DNA of 64,000 bases from Pleodorina starrii. Lineage: Eukaryota > Chlorophyta > Chlorophyceae > Chlamydomonadales > Volvocaceae. Below the pieces are notes generated by a model. It searched no databases, was not told the origin of the DNA, and was given only the letters and a program-made list of their open reading frames with translations. The translations under genes were made by a program, and so were the position numbers. Positions 13,101 through 23,314 of the stretch are shown here, piece by piece. The stretch lies in assembly GCA_030267565.1 (NCBI GenBank), contig BRXU01000005.1, forward strand, positions 2,205,501 to 2,269,500, written 5' to 3'. Numbering within the stretch: the stretch's first letter is position 1; each line of letters starts with the position of its first letter.

Positions 13101-16100
13101 ACCCTCCAACCCACCCACCCCCCGCTGCTGCTGCAACCACCATCCTCAGCCGCCATCGCCACCGCCGCGGCCATTCCTCCATGCCGCTCCACAGCTCCCC
13201 GCTCGCTCCCTCTCTCCTCCTCTCATGCTCGTCTGTTAGCCAGCCAGCCAGCCAGCCAGACGGCAGGACAGCCCCAGACGGCCTATTTGGATACCGTACA
13301 TGTTCGGATGGTTTTCCCCTCTCCCTCCCTGCTCCTCTCCCTGAACCCGCCCCTCCCCCCCCGAACCTCCGTCCCTCCGCTGCGGTATCGTTCACATCAA
13401 CCCGATCCCAACCCCTTCCCCCCCCAACCCCACCTCTCCCCACCTCCCCCCCAGGCTAACCCCATCGACTACAACCTGACCAGCAGCAACACCCTCCGGA
13501 CTGCGGGGGCGGCGGGGAGCGTGGTGGGCAGCCGGGGACCGGCGGGGAGCGTGGTGAGAGGGGGGCGGCGGGGAGCGTGGTGAGCAGGGGGGGGCTGGGG
13601 TGGGGTGGGGTGGGGGTTTGGGGGTTGGGGGCCCGCTCCCCTGGTCCCATGTCGCACTTCCCACTCTATCCCCTCCTCCCATCACCATCACCCTTTCCCC
13701 CCTCCGCCTCCGTCCCTTGGCTGCGGTACCGTCTTTATTAACCCCTCCCGCTGCGGTACCATCTTTGATCCCTCTCCCTCGCCCCCCTCCCCCACCCTGC
13801 CCCACCTACCCCTCCCTCCCTCCCTCCCGCCAGCTGGGCAGCAGTGAAGACAACGAGCGCGACAACGACGGCGGCAGCGTGGCCGCCTCGGACGCGTTCG
13901 GGTTGGGTTTCGGAGCTGGGCCGCTCAGCTCCGCGGGCTCCCGACACAGCCGCTCCACCTTTCGGTCCATCGTATCCAGGTGAGTGTGTAGGGGGGTGTG
14001 GGGGTATGCGGGTATGCGGGTGTGTGTATACCTGTGTGTACACGTGTGTGTGTTGGTGTATGTGGAGAGGGTGGGGGCCGGGGGCCCGCCACCGGTCTTG
14101 ACATGCTTTGGCGTGCGATAGTCCGTGACATTTGCCATTCGCCGATCCGTGCGCCCTCGGCCGGGTCCCCTGCCTCTTGCCGGGTCGCCCTGCTGCTGCT
14201 GCCCCTGCTGCTGCTGCCGTGTCCGATGCCGCTGCCCCTTCCTCCCTCCCTCCCTTACCAGTACGTTCTAGTCTCGCAACATCTCACTCGCAACACCCCC
14301 CCGCCCTTCCCTCCCTCCCTTCTCCCATCCCGCCCTTCCCTCCCTCCCTTCCCTCCCTCCCTTCCCTCCCTCCCTCCCTCCCTCCCTCCCCTCCCTTCCC
14401 TCCCCAGGGGCGGCGCCTCCGACCCCGCCTCCTTCAACATGGCCATCCCTCTACATGAGTCCTGGCAGGGGCTGCTGGAGGGCTACCTGCCGCACCTCAT
14501 GGGCGAGGCGGCGGCGGCGGCGGAGCTGCTGCTGCTGAGGAGGGGAGACGTGGAGGGTAAGGAGGGGGGGGGGAGGGGTTGAGGGGGCCGGGTGAGGGCG
14601 TGATGGCGTGAGGGTGTCTCTCCACCCTCTTACGGATCCCTTCCTCCCCCCGCCCCGCCCCGCCCCGCCCCGCTCCGTCGCTGCGCTGCGCGTTGCACCG
14701 CCGCCGTTATCATCGTCCCGCACGCTACCACAACCGCCACAACCACCACAACCGCTACCGCCACGCTGCACACACACACACCACACACACAGATACGGAC
14801 ATACCGCCACCGTGCCCACACCCGCGCACCCACCATCCAAATCACTTCCTGCATATCTCAATCACATCCAAAGCACATCCAAATCACACGTCCTGCTCGC
14901 ACACAGCTCTGGAGAAGTCCGTCGGAGGGGCAGCAGCGGCAGCGGTCCGGGACCCTGGCGGGAGCAGCGGGGGCGGGGCCGCGGAGGCGGGCGGCGGCCG
15001 TAAGAAGAGCCGCCGGAGAGCAGCCGCCGCCGCGGCGGCGGCGGCGGCGGCCGCTGCAGCTGCAGCGGAGGCGGAGGCGCGGGACGGCTTTGGCGGCGGG
15101 ACGGGGGCGCAGGACCGGCCGCTGACGCGGCAGGGGCGGCAGGTGGGGGGACGAGGAGGGGGTGGGGGAGGAGGGGGTGGGGGAGGTGCGAGGTGCGAGT
15201 GCGATGCGGCAGAGGGCTTTTGGGAGCATCGCCCCGGGGGGGGGGACAGCGCCGTCGGTGCCGCCGCCGCCGGCAGCGGCGGTGGCCAAGGAGTCATTTG
15301 CCAGAGAGCTTAACGCTCCGGTGCCCTGCATGCACCAAACCGGCCTCGAACCAGGTACCGTGCCGTCCGGAGAGCGCTGCGGCACCTTGGGATCACATGT
15401 TGAAATGAAATGTTGTGGCACTGCCGCGACGGACACCTGGTTCGAACAGGTGAACCAGATGCCGTACCGTCCGGAGAGCGCTGCGGCGTGTGGGAAGCAA
15501 TGTTGTGGCCTGCGGCGACGTCGATGGCGCTGTCGGGTTTGAGAATATAGGGGGACATGCCCCTCCCCTCCGCCCCGCCCCTTCTTGCGTCGCGTCCGCG
15601 CCATATCTGTGCCGTACACATGCCGTACATGTGCCGTACCCGTGTCGTACCCGCAGGTGGAGGAGGCGCTCCTGGCGGGCGTGGATGCCGAGTTCATGGT
15701 GAGGAGTGAGGAGTGAGGAGTGAGGTAGCGGAGCCGGGGGCCCGGGGAGAGGGCGGAGGGCAGTCTTCTTCAGGACGTACTGTTTGGTTCCGGAGCTTTG
15801 GAAGGTTGCGGAAGGTTCCGGAAGGCAGCACATTGCCACGGTCACGGTCATGGAGGCCGGTCATGTTTCCTTCGTTGCGCCACCACCACCACCACCACCA
15901 TTCCCACTACCACCACCACCTCCTGCCTCCTGCCTCCTGCCTCCTGCCTCCTGCCTCCTGCCTCCTGCCTCCTGCCTCCTGCCTCCTGCCTCCTGCCTCC
16001 TGCCTCCTGCCTTCCCCCCATTCCTAATGGAGCATATCACTCTCTGACCCCCCCCCCACCCCTCTGTCTCTCCCTCCCCCCTTGCCTCCTCTGCCCTGCC

Positions 16101-19100
16101 CCTCCATAAGGCCCTGGTGGACCTCACCGCCAAGTCGCACCAGGTGCTGTGTCTGCCCATGATGTCGATGGCGACCCAGTGCATCAACGCCCTAGCGACC
16201 CGCGGGTCGGTGGCGGGGCCGCTGAGGCTGGTGCTGGCGGCCGCACATGCGCGGCTGCGGGCGCACTTTGGCCGCTTCGTGGATGCGCAGCAGGCGGCGG
16301 TGGAGAGCTACGGAGCCCGACTGGCGGCGTCGGGAAGTGGGTGATGAGGGATGCGCGGGATGGGGGGATGGGGGGTGGGGTAAAAAGAAGATGCCGCAGC
16401 GGAGGGGGACGGAGACGGCGTTAGCGAACGGACCCCAGAACCCAGCAAAGGTTCTGAAGGGGGGTGAAGGCAGAGGGAGACAAGGAAGGGCCGGGAGCTG
16501 CCGGGGCCTGGAAGAGCGGGAAGTGCGAGATCAGCTCAGGGTGGGTTGGGACTCTTACCCTCGCCTTTTCCTTTTGTCTACATCCGTCCGTAGACTTAAC
16601 TCCTTTCCACATTACGTATCTACCGCTCTTGGCCTCAGGCCTATCCGCGGATTGGACAAAGCCCCTCCCTCCCTCCCTCCCTCCCTCCCTCCCTCCCTCC
16701 CTCCCTCCCTCCCTCCCTCCCTCCCTCCCTCCCTCCCTCCCTCCCTCCCTCCCTCCCTCCCTCCCTCCCTCCCTCCCTCCCTCCCTCCCTCCCTCCCTCC
16801 CTCCCTCCCTCCCTCCCTCCCTCCCTCCCTCCCTCCCTCCCTCCCTCCCTCCCTCCCTCCCTCCCTCCCTCCCTCCCTCCCTCCCTCCCTCCCTCCCTCC
16901 CTCCCTCCCTCCCTCCCTCCCTCCCTCCCTCCCTCCCTCCCTCCCTCCCTCCCTCCCTCCCTCCCTCCCTCCCTCCCTCCCTCCCTCCCTCCCTCCCTCC
17001 CTCCCTCCCTCCCTCCCTCCCTCCCCACCTCCCCCCAATCCCCAGACGTGAAGTCGCACCACGTGGTCAACTTCATCGCCCAGTTTGCGCTCATGGCCCA
17101 CCACATGGAGGTGTGTATGGGGGGATGGGGGACGGGGGAGCGGAGGGGCTGAGGAGGGGTGGACGTGGGTTGGGACAGTTCGGGGTTTGTTTTGGGGGGT
17201 GGTTGGGTTCAGACGGGTGGTGTGCCAGTCGCTGTATTTGCGTTGCAGTGGCTGGCGGGTGGCGGTCTTGGCGCTTTTGGCGCTTTTTTTGGCGCTTTTT
17301 GGCGGTGGTGGTGGTGGTGGTGGTGGCGGTGATGGTGATGGTGGGCGCGCAGGAGTGCTGGTAAGCGCTGCTGGCGGCTCCGGAAGCCAGCCACAAAGGG
17401 AAACTGGAGCTACCGCTACCGGTACCTGAGGGGGCTTCCGGGGCTACGGGGCGATCGGCTAGGGGGTTGGGGTGGGGTATTGAGAAACCCAACGGCAGCC
17501 AAAAGGGTGGCGGTGGGCAAGGTTGTGTCGGGTAAGGAGAGGAGTGGAGGGGAGGGGAGGTTGGGCGCCGTGGAGGGGGAGTGGAGGGAGGGCAGACGGG
17601 AGCCAAATGGGCCGATGATCTGCAAACCTAACAACCTACACGGGCCGATAATGAGCGGCACACCCGGCTCACCGACCCATGGGTCGGTCAAGGGGGGCCC
17701 CGCGAACGGAAGACACACAAAGCGACCGGGCCTCTGCCGTTTGTTTGGGAGCACGCATTCCGACCCTCCTTTCCTTTTCCCTGCGCTGCCAGGTGATGCT
17801 GTCGTACAGCATCGACGACCTCCTCACCCAGCTCTCCGGCGGCGGCGGAGGAGGCGGAGGCGCAGCGCCGTCGCAAGGCGGCGGCGGCGGCAGTGAGGAG
17901 GAGGAGGAGGACGAGGAGTCGTGTCGGCGGCGGGATCTGCTGCAGGCGGCGGCAAGCTGGCAGGTAGATGCGGCGGCGGCTATAAAGGGGGGAGGGAAGT
18001 TGTTCCAGTGGAATGCGTGCTACCCTACTGACATTCGTACTGGTTGCAGCAACCGGTTTCAAGCTATAACAAGGCGATTGGGCGGGGCCTGGCTGGCAGG
18101 CAGGCAGGTGGTCAGCCGCCCTCCATCACCAGTCACCACTACCCCGCTCCCCACCCAGATCACCCGCCCGCCCACCGCCCCACCTCCCCACCCACATCTT
18201 CTTTTTTCCCCCACCCACAAACCCACAAACCAACACACACCCGACCCCCGCGCTGGGTCCCTTTTCCCTGTGGATGCCTCGCTGCACTTCGCTGCAGTTC
18301 TCCTTCCTTACCCCTACCTTCACCCCACCGGAATGAAATACGGTACGGCAATGAAACACACATACACACACGCACACACGCGCGCGCAGGTCCGTCCCGA
18401 GGTTGACGCCATCTACGCCCGGCTGGTGGGCCTTATGTTCTCGTCCCTGGAGCGGATCGCGGCGGCCGACCCCAAGCACGGCGACCGACTGCGCGCCGAG
18501 AATTACGCCTACTTTGTCGAGGCGGTACGGCCGCTGGTACGGCACGTGGCGTCGCTGGAGCCGTACATGCTGCAGGCGGAGGCCAAGCAGGTACCGTACT
18601 GTGAACGGTTTCGGCGCGATCAACGCGTGTGGGGCGCGGGGCGGGGTGGGGGTGGGGGTGGGGGGGGTGAGGGGGCGGGGTACAGGAAGGCGTCTAGGAG
18701 TAGGCACGGTGACGGGGGTGGGGGTGGGGGTGGCAGAGGGGAGGAAAGGGGGAAAGAAGGGGTTACCGTAAGAGGGAGCAGGGGAATGGGTGCCGCGGCG
18801 GATGGCGCAGCGCAGTGCCCGGGAGGTGTCCCTCTTCGGGGCTTCCGCCCCTCCCCTCCTCCCCCGCCTGGCCCCAGTCCCCTCCACCCATCAACACTAC
18901 CGTACCTCCCCCCCCGGGCCCCCAAGCACGCACCGCACGCACCTCACCCACCCGCCCACCCTGGCGCCTGTAGGGCAAAGAATCTCCTACCCCCAGTGCT
19001 CGCCACCGCCCTTCCCTTCAACCTTCGGTAGAGCCATGCCCTTCCTGGCCCTCTGCGCCTCCTGGCCCCCTCCCCCCACTTGCTGCCTCCCATCCTTCCC

Positions 19101-20835
19101 CGCTCGGGCCCCTCTTCACCCTCTCCCTGCTCTTCCCCTCCCTCCCTCCCTGCCCCCCCGGGTTACAGGAGGAGTCTATTCAGCGCTACGTGGCGGCCCA
19201 GTTGCAGTACACGGCGCTGTGGAAGCTGCTGGAAGCCAGTGAACGGATTGATCAGTTGCTGCAGGTAGAAGGGGGGGAAGGAGGAAGGAGGAAAGGAGGA
19301 AGGAGGAAAGGAGGAAGGAGGAAAGGAGGAAGGAGGGAAGGAGGGAAGGAGGGAAGGAGGGAAGGAGGGAAGGAGGGAAGGAGGGAAGGAGGGAAGGAGG
19401 GAAGGAGGGAAGGAGGGGAGGAGGGAAGGGAGGGAAGGCGGGAGGGCGCGGGAGCTGCTGCAGGTGGAAGAGGGGGGGAAGAGGGAGGGAGCGGGAGTCC
19501 AGCATGAAAGGGGGAAGGACGTGAGAACACCCCGTGAGGGGTGGGGAGGAGTCGCTGACGAGAGAGGAGATGCGGTGGCTGGTGGGTACTGGGTGGGTGG
19601 GAGGCTGGGAGGCTGGGTGGGTGGGTGGACGTGGGTGGACGTGGGTGGCTGGGTGGCTGGGTGGGTGGGTGGGTGGGTGGGTGGATGGATGTGCCGGTGG
19701 CTAGGTGGGTGCGTGGGTGGCCCCACAGTTACCGTAGGCTGGGCCCTGTTTTGCTGTTGCTTTGAGTTTGCCTTGAGTTTGGCTTAGCTAGCTTGGCTTT
19801 GGTTTAAATTAATTTAATATATTTAATTTAGTTAATTATCAATTGAATTAATTATCAATTGAATTTATTATCAATATTAATTAAATTAATTTCAATTAAT
19901 TGCAATTTCAATTTGCTTGGCTTGCTGCAGGTGGTCACGCCCGGGGAGGTGGCCTACCAGGCGGGCTTCTCGGCGGCGGAAGTGCGGGGACTCATCGCGT
20001 CGAGCATGAAGGACGTGAGGCGGGCGGGGCGGGCGGGCGGGCGGGCGGGGTTTCGAAGGCGGGCGGGCGGGCGGGCGGGTGGGGTTTCGGAGGCGGGCGG
20101 CGGGACCGCGGGAGGCGTGGGGCTGAGGTTTGGCGGTCGGGTGGAGGACATAGGCTTGAGCTGCTCGTGGGTGCCGCTGGGGAGCCCCAGGGCAACACAG
20201 CAGCAGCAGCAGCAGCAACCGCGGCTCGGCGATCATATTCCTGTTCGTGTGCCTGTTGGTCGGCTTGCGTCCCCCGGACTCATTTCTTTTACTGTGCCGC
20301 CTTCCGCCCTGCTCCCACACGCCCACACGTGTCGCTCTCTCCACACACACACAAACACACACTCAGACATGCACACACACCCCGGTTCGTCACACGGCGC
20401 GCAGGTCGACAAGAAGGTTCAGAAGGTTCACGCGCGCGTCAGGAAGCACCTGGGAAACAGCAACCTGTCGTTCCGAGTGTGGGAGCGCATCTGCGAGCAG
20501 CTCATGGACAGGTGGGGGTGCCGGGGCGGGCGGGCTGTAGTGGTGCCCAGCCCGCCCTGCGGCGCTGCTGCCCGCAATCGCCGGCCGCTTCATGTCGCCG
20601 CTTGTCCTTTGCCCCTGCGCCTGACTGCCTGCCTGGCTGCATCGCTGTCTGTCTGTCTGTCTGGCGAGTAACAACGGGTGTGTGTGTGTGTGTGTGTGAC
20701 GGTGGGTGACCGCACAGGTACCAGCGGCTGGAGGAGCAGCTGGGGCTGTGCTACCCCTCCCTGGCGTTGTCGCCGTCGGTGGAGGCCCTGGAGGACGTCT
20801 TCCGCAGCGTGGGGCCGTCGGCCACCTCGCCCTGA
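7838..20835 (+). CDS. SEC3: Exocyst complex component SEC3 (EXOC1 homologue)
   Basis: Subunit of the exocyst, which tethers secretory vesicles to the plasma membrane; SEC3 marks the site by binding phosphoinositides and Rho-type GTPases (family knowledge). Twenty-four exons, from 7838-7996 to 20718-20835, join in phase to 1128 residues, longer than the roughly 890 of plant and animal SEC3, mainly through Gly/Ala inserts. Residues about 54-195 form the PH-like Sec3 N-terminal domain ([18 protein letters not shown]), broken by a Gly/Ala loop. Residues about 330-375 hold the family's most conserved coiled coil ([20 protein letters not shown]). The rest is the helical Sec3 C-terminal rod, including [18 protein letters not shown] and [14 protein letters not shown]. 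Exon 8 onward: 11571-11685, 12142-12265, 12520-12670, 12922-12979, 13455-13553, 13834-13979, 14408-14556, 14907-15142, 15657-15698, 16111-16336, 17046-17110, 17793-17963, 18390-18590, 19169-19264, 19931-20014, 20405-20511. The introns hold most of the repeats described below. Confidence 0.92.
10593..10670 (+). repeat. Intron repeat family B, with a family C end, in SEC3 intron 5
   Basis: Sense copy: CCGCAGTGACTC, a TATATAAA-like run and AGCATATCACTCCCTGACC (to about 10648), followed directly by the family C end CTGCGGTATCTTTATCTTC. It lies about 55 nt before the acceptor of exon 6 (10726). Confidence 0.8.
10870..11022 (+). repeat. GGGGA and GGAAGGC microsatellite at the start of SEC3 intron 6
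   Basis: Directly after the donor at 10863 the intron is a run of GGGGA pentamers, then GGAAGGC-type units, then GGGA tetramers. It is almost pure purine on the transcribed sense. Confidence 0.85.
11050..11100 (+). repeat. Intron repeat family A, SEC3 intron 6, sense
   Basis: Matches the other family A copies along ATTCTTCTG, ACGTTACCG, CTTACGGG and CCGGCCTA; the core is diverged to CACGTTTATA. It sits 27 nt before the acceptor of exon 7 (11128). Confidence 0.75.
11475..11491 (+). repeat. Intron repeat family A, short copy, SEC3 intron 7
   Basis: Core CCGGCCTATACGTGGAT in sense orientation, about 80 nt before the acceptor of exon 8. Confidence 0.7.
11728..11756 (-). repeat. Intron repeat family A, antisense, 5' side of SEC3 intron 8
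   Basis: Reads TATCCACGTATAGACCGGAG on the + strand, the inverse of family A, about 40 nt after the donor at 11686. Its partner in sense orientation lies at the other end of the same intron (11971-12018), so the intron has inverted ends. Confidence 0.8.
11899..11921 (+). repeat. Intron repeat family C fragment, SEC3 intron 8
   Basis: CCTCCGCTGCGGCATCGTCT, one base off the usual GCTGCGGTATCG core, in sense orientation within the 3' half of intron 8. Confidence 0.55.
11971..12116 (+). repeat. Family A copy apparently split by a nested family B copy, SEC3 intron 8
   Basis: Family A starts TTCTTCTGTTACTTTACCG and runs to GGTCTATAC at about 12010. A full family B copy follows at 12017-12102 (GGAGGTTCAGCGG, GTAGCAGCATGATC, then CACTCCCTGACCCCC). 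After it comes GTGGATACCCC, which is how family A would continue from CTATAC. B therefore seems to sit inside A. The acceptor of exon 9 is at 12142. Confidence 0.7.
13373..13400 (+). repeat. Intron repeat family C, SEC3 intron 11
   Basis: CCTCCGCTGCGGTATCGTTC in sense orientation, about 55 nt before the acceptor of exon 12. Confidence 0.7.
13706..13770 (+). repeat. Intron repeat family C, two copies in tandem, SEC3 intron 12
   Basis: Two successive ends, CTGCGGTACCGTCTTTATTA and CCGCTGCGGTACCATCTTTG, in sense orientation within 130 nt of the acceptor of exon 13. Confidence 0.7.
16028..16052 (+). repeat. Intron repeat family B, 3' end only, SEC3 intron 16
   Basis: GGAGCATATCACTCTCTGAC in sense orientation, about 60 nt before the acceptor of exon 17. 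It is preceded by an array of CCTGCCT heptamers (about 15920-16012). Confidence 0.75.
16381..16436 (-). repeat. Intron repeat family C, antisense, 5' side of SEC3 intron 17
   Basis: Begins TAAAAAGAAGATGCCGCAGC and ends GGCGTTAGCGAACGGACCCC, the inverse of the sense copies at 52943 and 53779. It starts 44 nt after the donor at 16337. Confidence 0.85.
16664..17026 (+). repeat. (TCCC)n microsatellite of about 360 bp in SEC3 intron 17
   Basis: About 90 uninterrupted TCCC units, ending 19 nt before the AG of exon 18 (exon starts 17046). The array therefore doubles as a very long polypyrimidine tract for that acceptor. Confidence 0.97.
19266..19440 (+). repeat. GGAAGGA-type purine microsatellite, SEC3 intron 21
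   Basis: Starts at the donor after exon 21 and consists of AGGAAGG and GGGAAGGA units. Confidence 0.9.
19800..19918 (+). other. AT-rich island before the acceptor of SEC3 exon 22
   Basis: About 115 bp made almost only of A and T (TTAATTAAATTAATTTCAAT and similar), in a genome segment that is otherwise very GC-rich. It ends shortly before the TTGCTGCAG acceptor at 19930. No coding sense was found. Confidence 0.85.
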
Positions 20836-22020
20836 AGCTCAAGATGGATGCGCGCTGCTGCCATCGTTGCCCTTGCCCTCGTTGCGTCAGGCGGCAACAA
20901 CAACAACAACAACAGCCGCAGCAAGCAGCAGCAGTAACGGCGGCAAACCGCGGAAGCTGTCGTCGCCTAACTTACGGCATCGTTGGTCTATGCCTGTGTG
21001 TGCGCGTGTGTTTGTGTGTGTGTGAGTGTCCGCCACGCCCAATACCGTACGTGCGTTTCTCTCCCCATTACGCGCACGGTGGAAGTTTTTGCGGCGATTG
21101 ATGAGGGCGAGAGGAAAACACCCTCTCCACGTCAGTCCCGAGGGGCAAGGCACCGCCACATCCACCCCAACCACCTTGATTTGGTGGAGGATTTTCGTCC
21201 CCGTTAAACCCCCACCCCCTGGTGGACATCGCATGCCGCATGCGGGCGTCTGACGACGTTTCCGAAGTGCATGCGGGATTGGGTTGGGATTATGGGAGGC
21301 TAAGGGAAGTGGTGGCCGAATGGGTGCGTGAGGGCGGACAAGCGCCTTGCACAATCCAGCTGGCTGTCGTACCTTTCTACCCGTATATCGTGCCAGGTAC
21401 AAAGGTCTGCAGCAGTATATTTGCAGCTGCGGGGGGTAAACACGCTGGCATGCTGCTACGACGCGGTGGTCAAGCTGGTGGTTTCAAGTAGGAAACAGTT
21501 GTGCAACAGTTGTGGTTACAGTGCAAGTAAATGGCTGCACTAACCCCCCGCCGCCGACGGAGCGCCAATGATGCATTCAGAACGTATCCAATCCCCAATA
21601 TCGCATGCAGAACATGGCATATAAAACTTTTTCTTCAAAAACGTCCCGCCGAAAACGTCCAGCGGGGCGAACTTCTGCGGTACTGGGCCCAAAAACCGAA
21701 TGTAAGCACGTGCTAACGGCGGGCGAAGGGCATTTCCACCGCCCTGCCGCCCGTTGCGCGATATACGGAGTCAGCCAGAAGGCCAAAAACAAATCCAAGG
21801 TTCCGCATCCGGCGGTAGCTGGGGGCGCGTATCCCGCCGCACTGGTCTCCGACACCCTACGAAAGCGCCGTCCCTCAACTCCTGCGCAGCTGCGCTATGT
21901 ACCAAGCCGTTTCACCCCTCCAAGACGCTGTCTTTCAGTGAATTCTGGAACGGAGACTTGCTTTTCAACGGTCCAAGGGTCAAAAGTCTGAATCAGCAAC
22001 CCACGTTCTTGACCGCAGAT
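20836..22020. other. Convergent 3' region of SEC3 and thioredoxin
   Basis: No gene recognised. It holds the 3' UTR of SEC3 and that of the minus-strand thioredoxin. TGTAA at 21701-21705 (+) is a candidate end for SEC3, and TGTAA at 21520-21516 (-) one for thioredoxin; if both are used, the two mRNAs overlap at their 3' ends by about 200 nt. Confidence 0.45.
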
Positions 22021-22899
22021 TTAGTGCTTGTCAGCGGGCACACCAGAGGCGTACTTCGCCACCAGGGCCTTGAGCTTCTCTTGGGAGGCGCCCACGAGCT
22101 CATCGACCTTGGCGCCACCGATGAACACTTGGAAGGTGGGCATCGCCGTGATGCCGCAGGCCTCGGCGACGCTCTGTTAGGAAGATCGGCGAAACAACAG
22201 GTGGAATTGCAAGGAGTTTAGAAAAACAGCTGTGAGGGGTCCATGCACGCAGCGATAGCCTGCAGGTGGGGTGTTCTTCAGGTGAAAGGCAAGAGTCGCG
22301 AAATTCAGGTAGTGGTTATGGGTGTCCGGTCACAAGACCACCGCCTCTACACTCTGCCGTACCCGCGCGCCAGCGTGATAACCCCGCTGAGCACGTGGGC
22401 ATGCTGTATTCCATCGACGCCGTCTGAACGGTATGCCACTTTACGCCCCAACTTTTGAACCCGGACCTACCGCCATGTCCGCGCAGTCCACGTCCACCTT
22501 GAGGAAGTAGATGTTCGGATGGTCCTTCGCCAAGCTCTCATAGACGGAGGCAATCACTTTGCATGGGCCGCACCACTGCAAGGCAGTCAGAGCGACATGG
22601 AACATTCCTTCAGTCACGCCAGAACTTTCAAGCGGCTACCACAAGTCATACAGTCCCACAACCAGCTCCTACCTGAGCGAAGAAGTCCACAATGGACTGC
22701 CAGCGCGCCAGAGAGAGTATGCACACAAAGCGGGCAGATCGTCATCCTCAGTCGGGGTCTTCTTCATCACACAGTCAGGGTTTTCTTTATTACACAAAGA
22801 ACTGTCAAGACTTACCACCTTGTTCTCCGCCTTGGCAGTCGCCAGACGGGAATCCCACTCCGCCTTGGTGGTAACGTAAAGCAGGTTGGGGGTCGCCAT
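22021..22899 (-). CDS. Thioredoxin h-type, cytosolic
   Basis: Small dithiol-disulfide oxidoreductase that reduces target proteins and is normally recharged by NADPH-thioredoxin reductase. Four exons: 22899-22816, 22696-22673, 22575-22471, 22173-22021, giving 121 residues, the usual length. The redox site WCGPCK is at residues 37-42, with Cys38 and Cys41, after the conserved VDFFAQ strand. Other family marks are YFLKVDVD, the cis-Pro motif [10 protein letters not shown], and the Gly-rich C-terminus ([14 protein letters not shown]), which is nearly that of Chlamydomonas TRXh. There is no targeting peptide: [15 protein letters not shown] starts almost at the fold, which points to the cytosol. 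The 24-nt second exon is unusually short. Confidence 0.95.
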
Positions 22900-23314
22900 T
22901 TGTCAAATCCTCAATTGAAGTATCGGGCGAAAGCGATTGATTTGGATTGTAGGGAGCAACCTAGGAAACAGTATGAATGCGACGACCGAATTGTGGCCAT
23001 TATTCCCATTATTACCTAGTAACTATGCGTCACCGTCGTACAATTCAATTTGAGTAGCACTGAGCAAAGCGCCTGAGCCAGCACCAAATGCCACACGCCG
23101 AATTACGATTCCCTGAAAAGACAGCGCGCCATATGGGCTCAGCCGCCCGTCTGGTGCGTCACGCGAAACCTCGACCAGTCGTTCGCGCGCGCCCAAAGCT
23201 TAAATCGAAAGACGCATCGTCATCCCGACAGTTGTCAAACCACATCCGCTTCAGCGTAATCTCATTCGTCTGCGACACGACCACTCGCGGCGCGTGCGAC
23301 GCGTCGCCCGGTCA
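22900..23314. promoter_or_regulatory. 5' region of thioredoxin and 3' end of the PHD/GNAT gene
   Basis: 415 bp between two minus-strand genes. It must hold the thioredoxin promoter and the 3' UTR of the upstream gene. No TATA box, TGTAA or repeat was identified with confidence. Confidence 0.35.

Noticed and set aside
15162..15542. Extra SEC3 coding sequence in intron 15
   Set aside because: The neighbouring exons join in phase without it, and it contains a duplicated non-coding stretch.
16421..17104. Open frames of (PSLP)n / (GGRE)n
   Set aside because: Translation of the (TCCC)n microsatellite in SEC3 intron 17.
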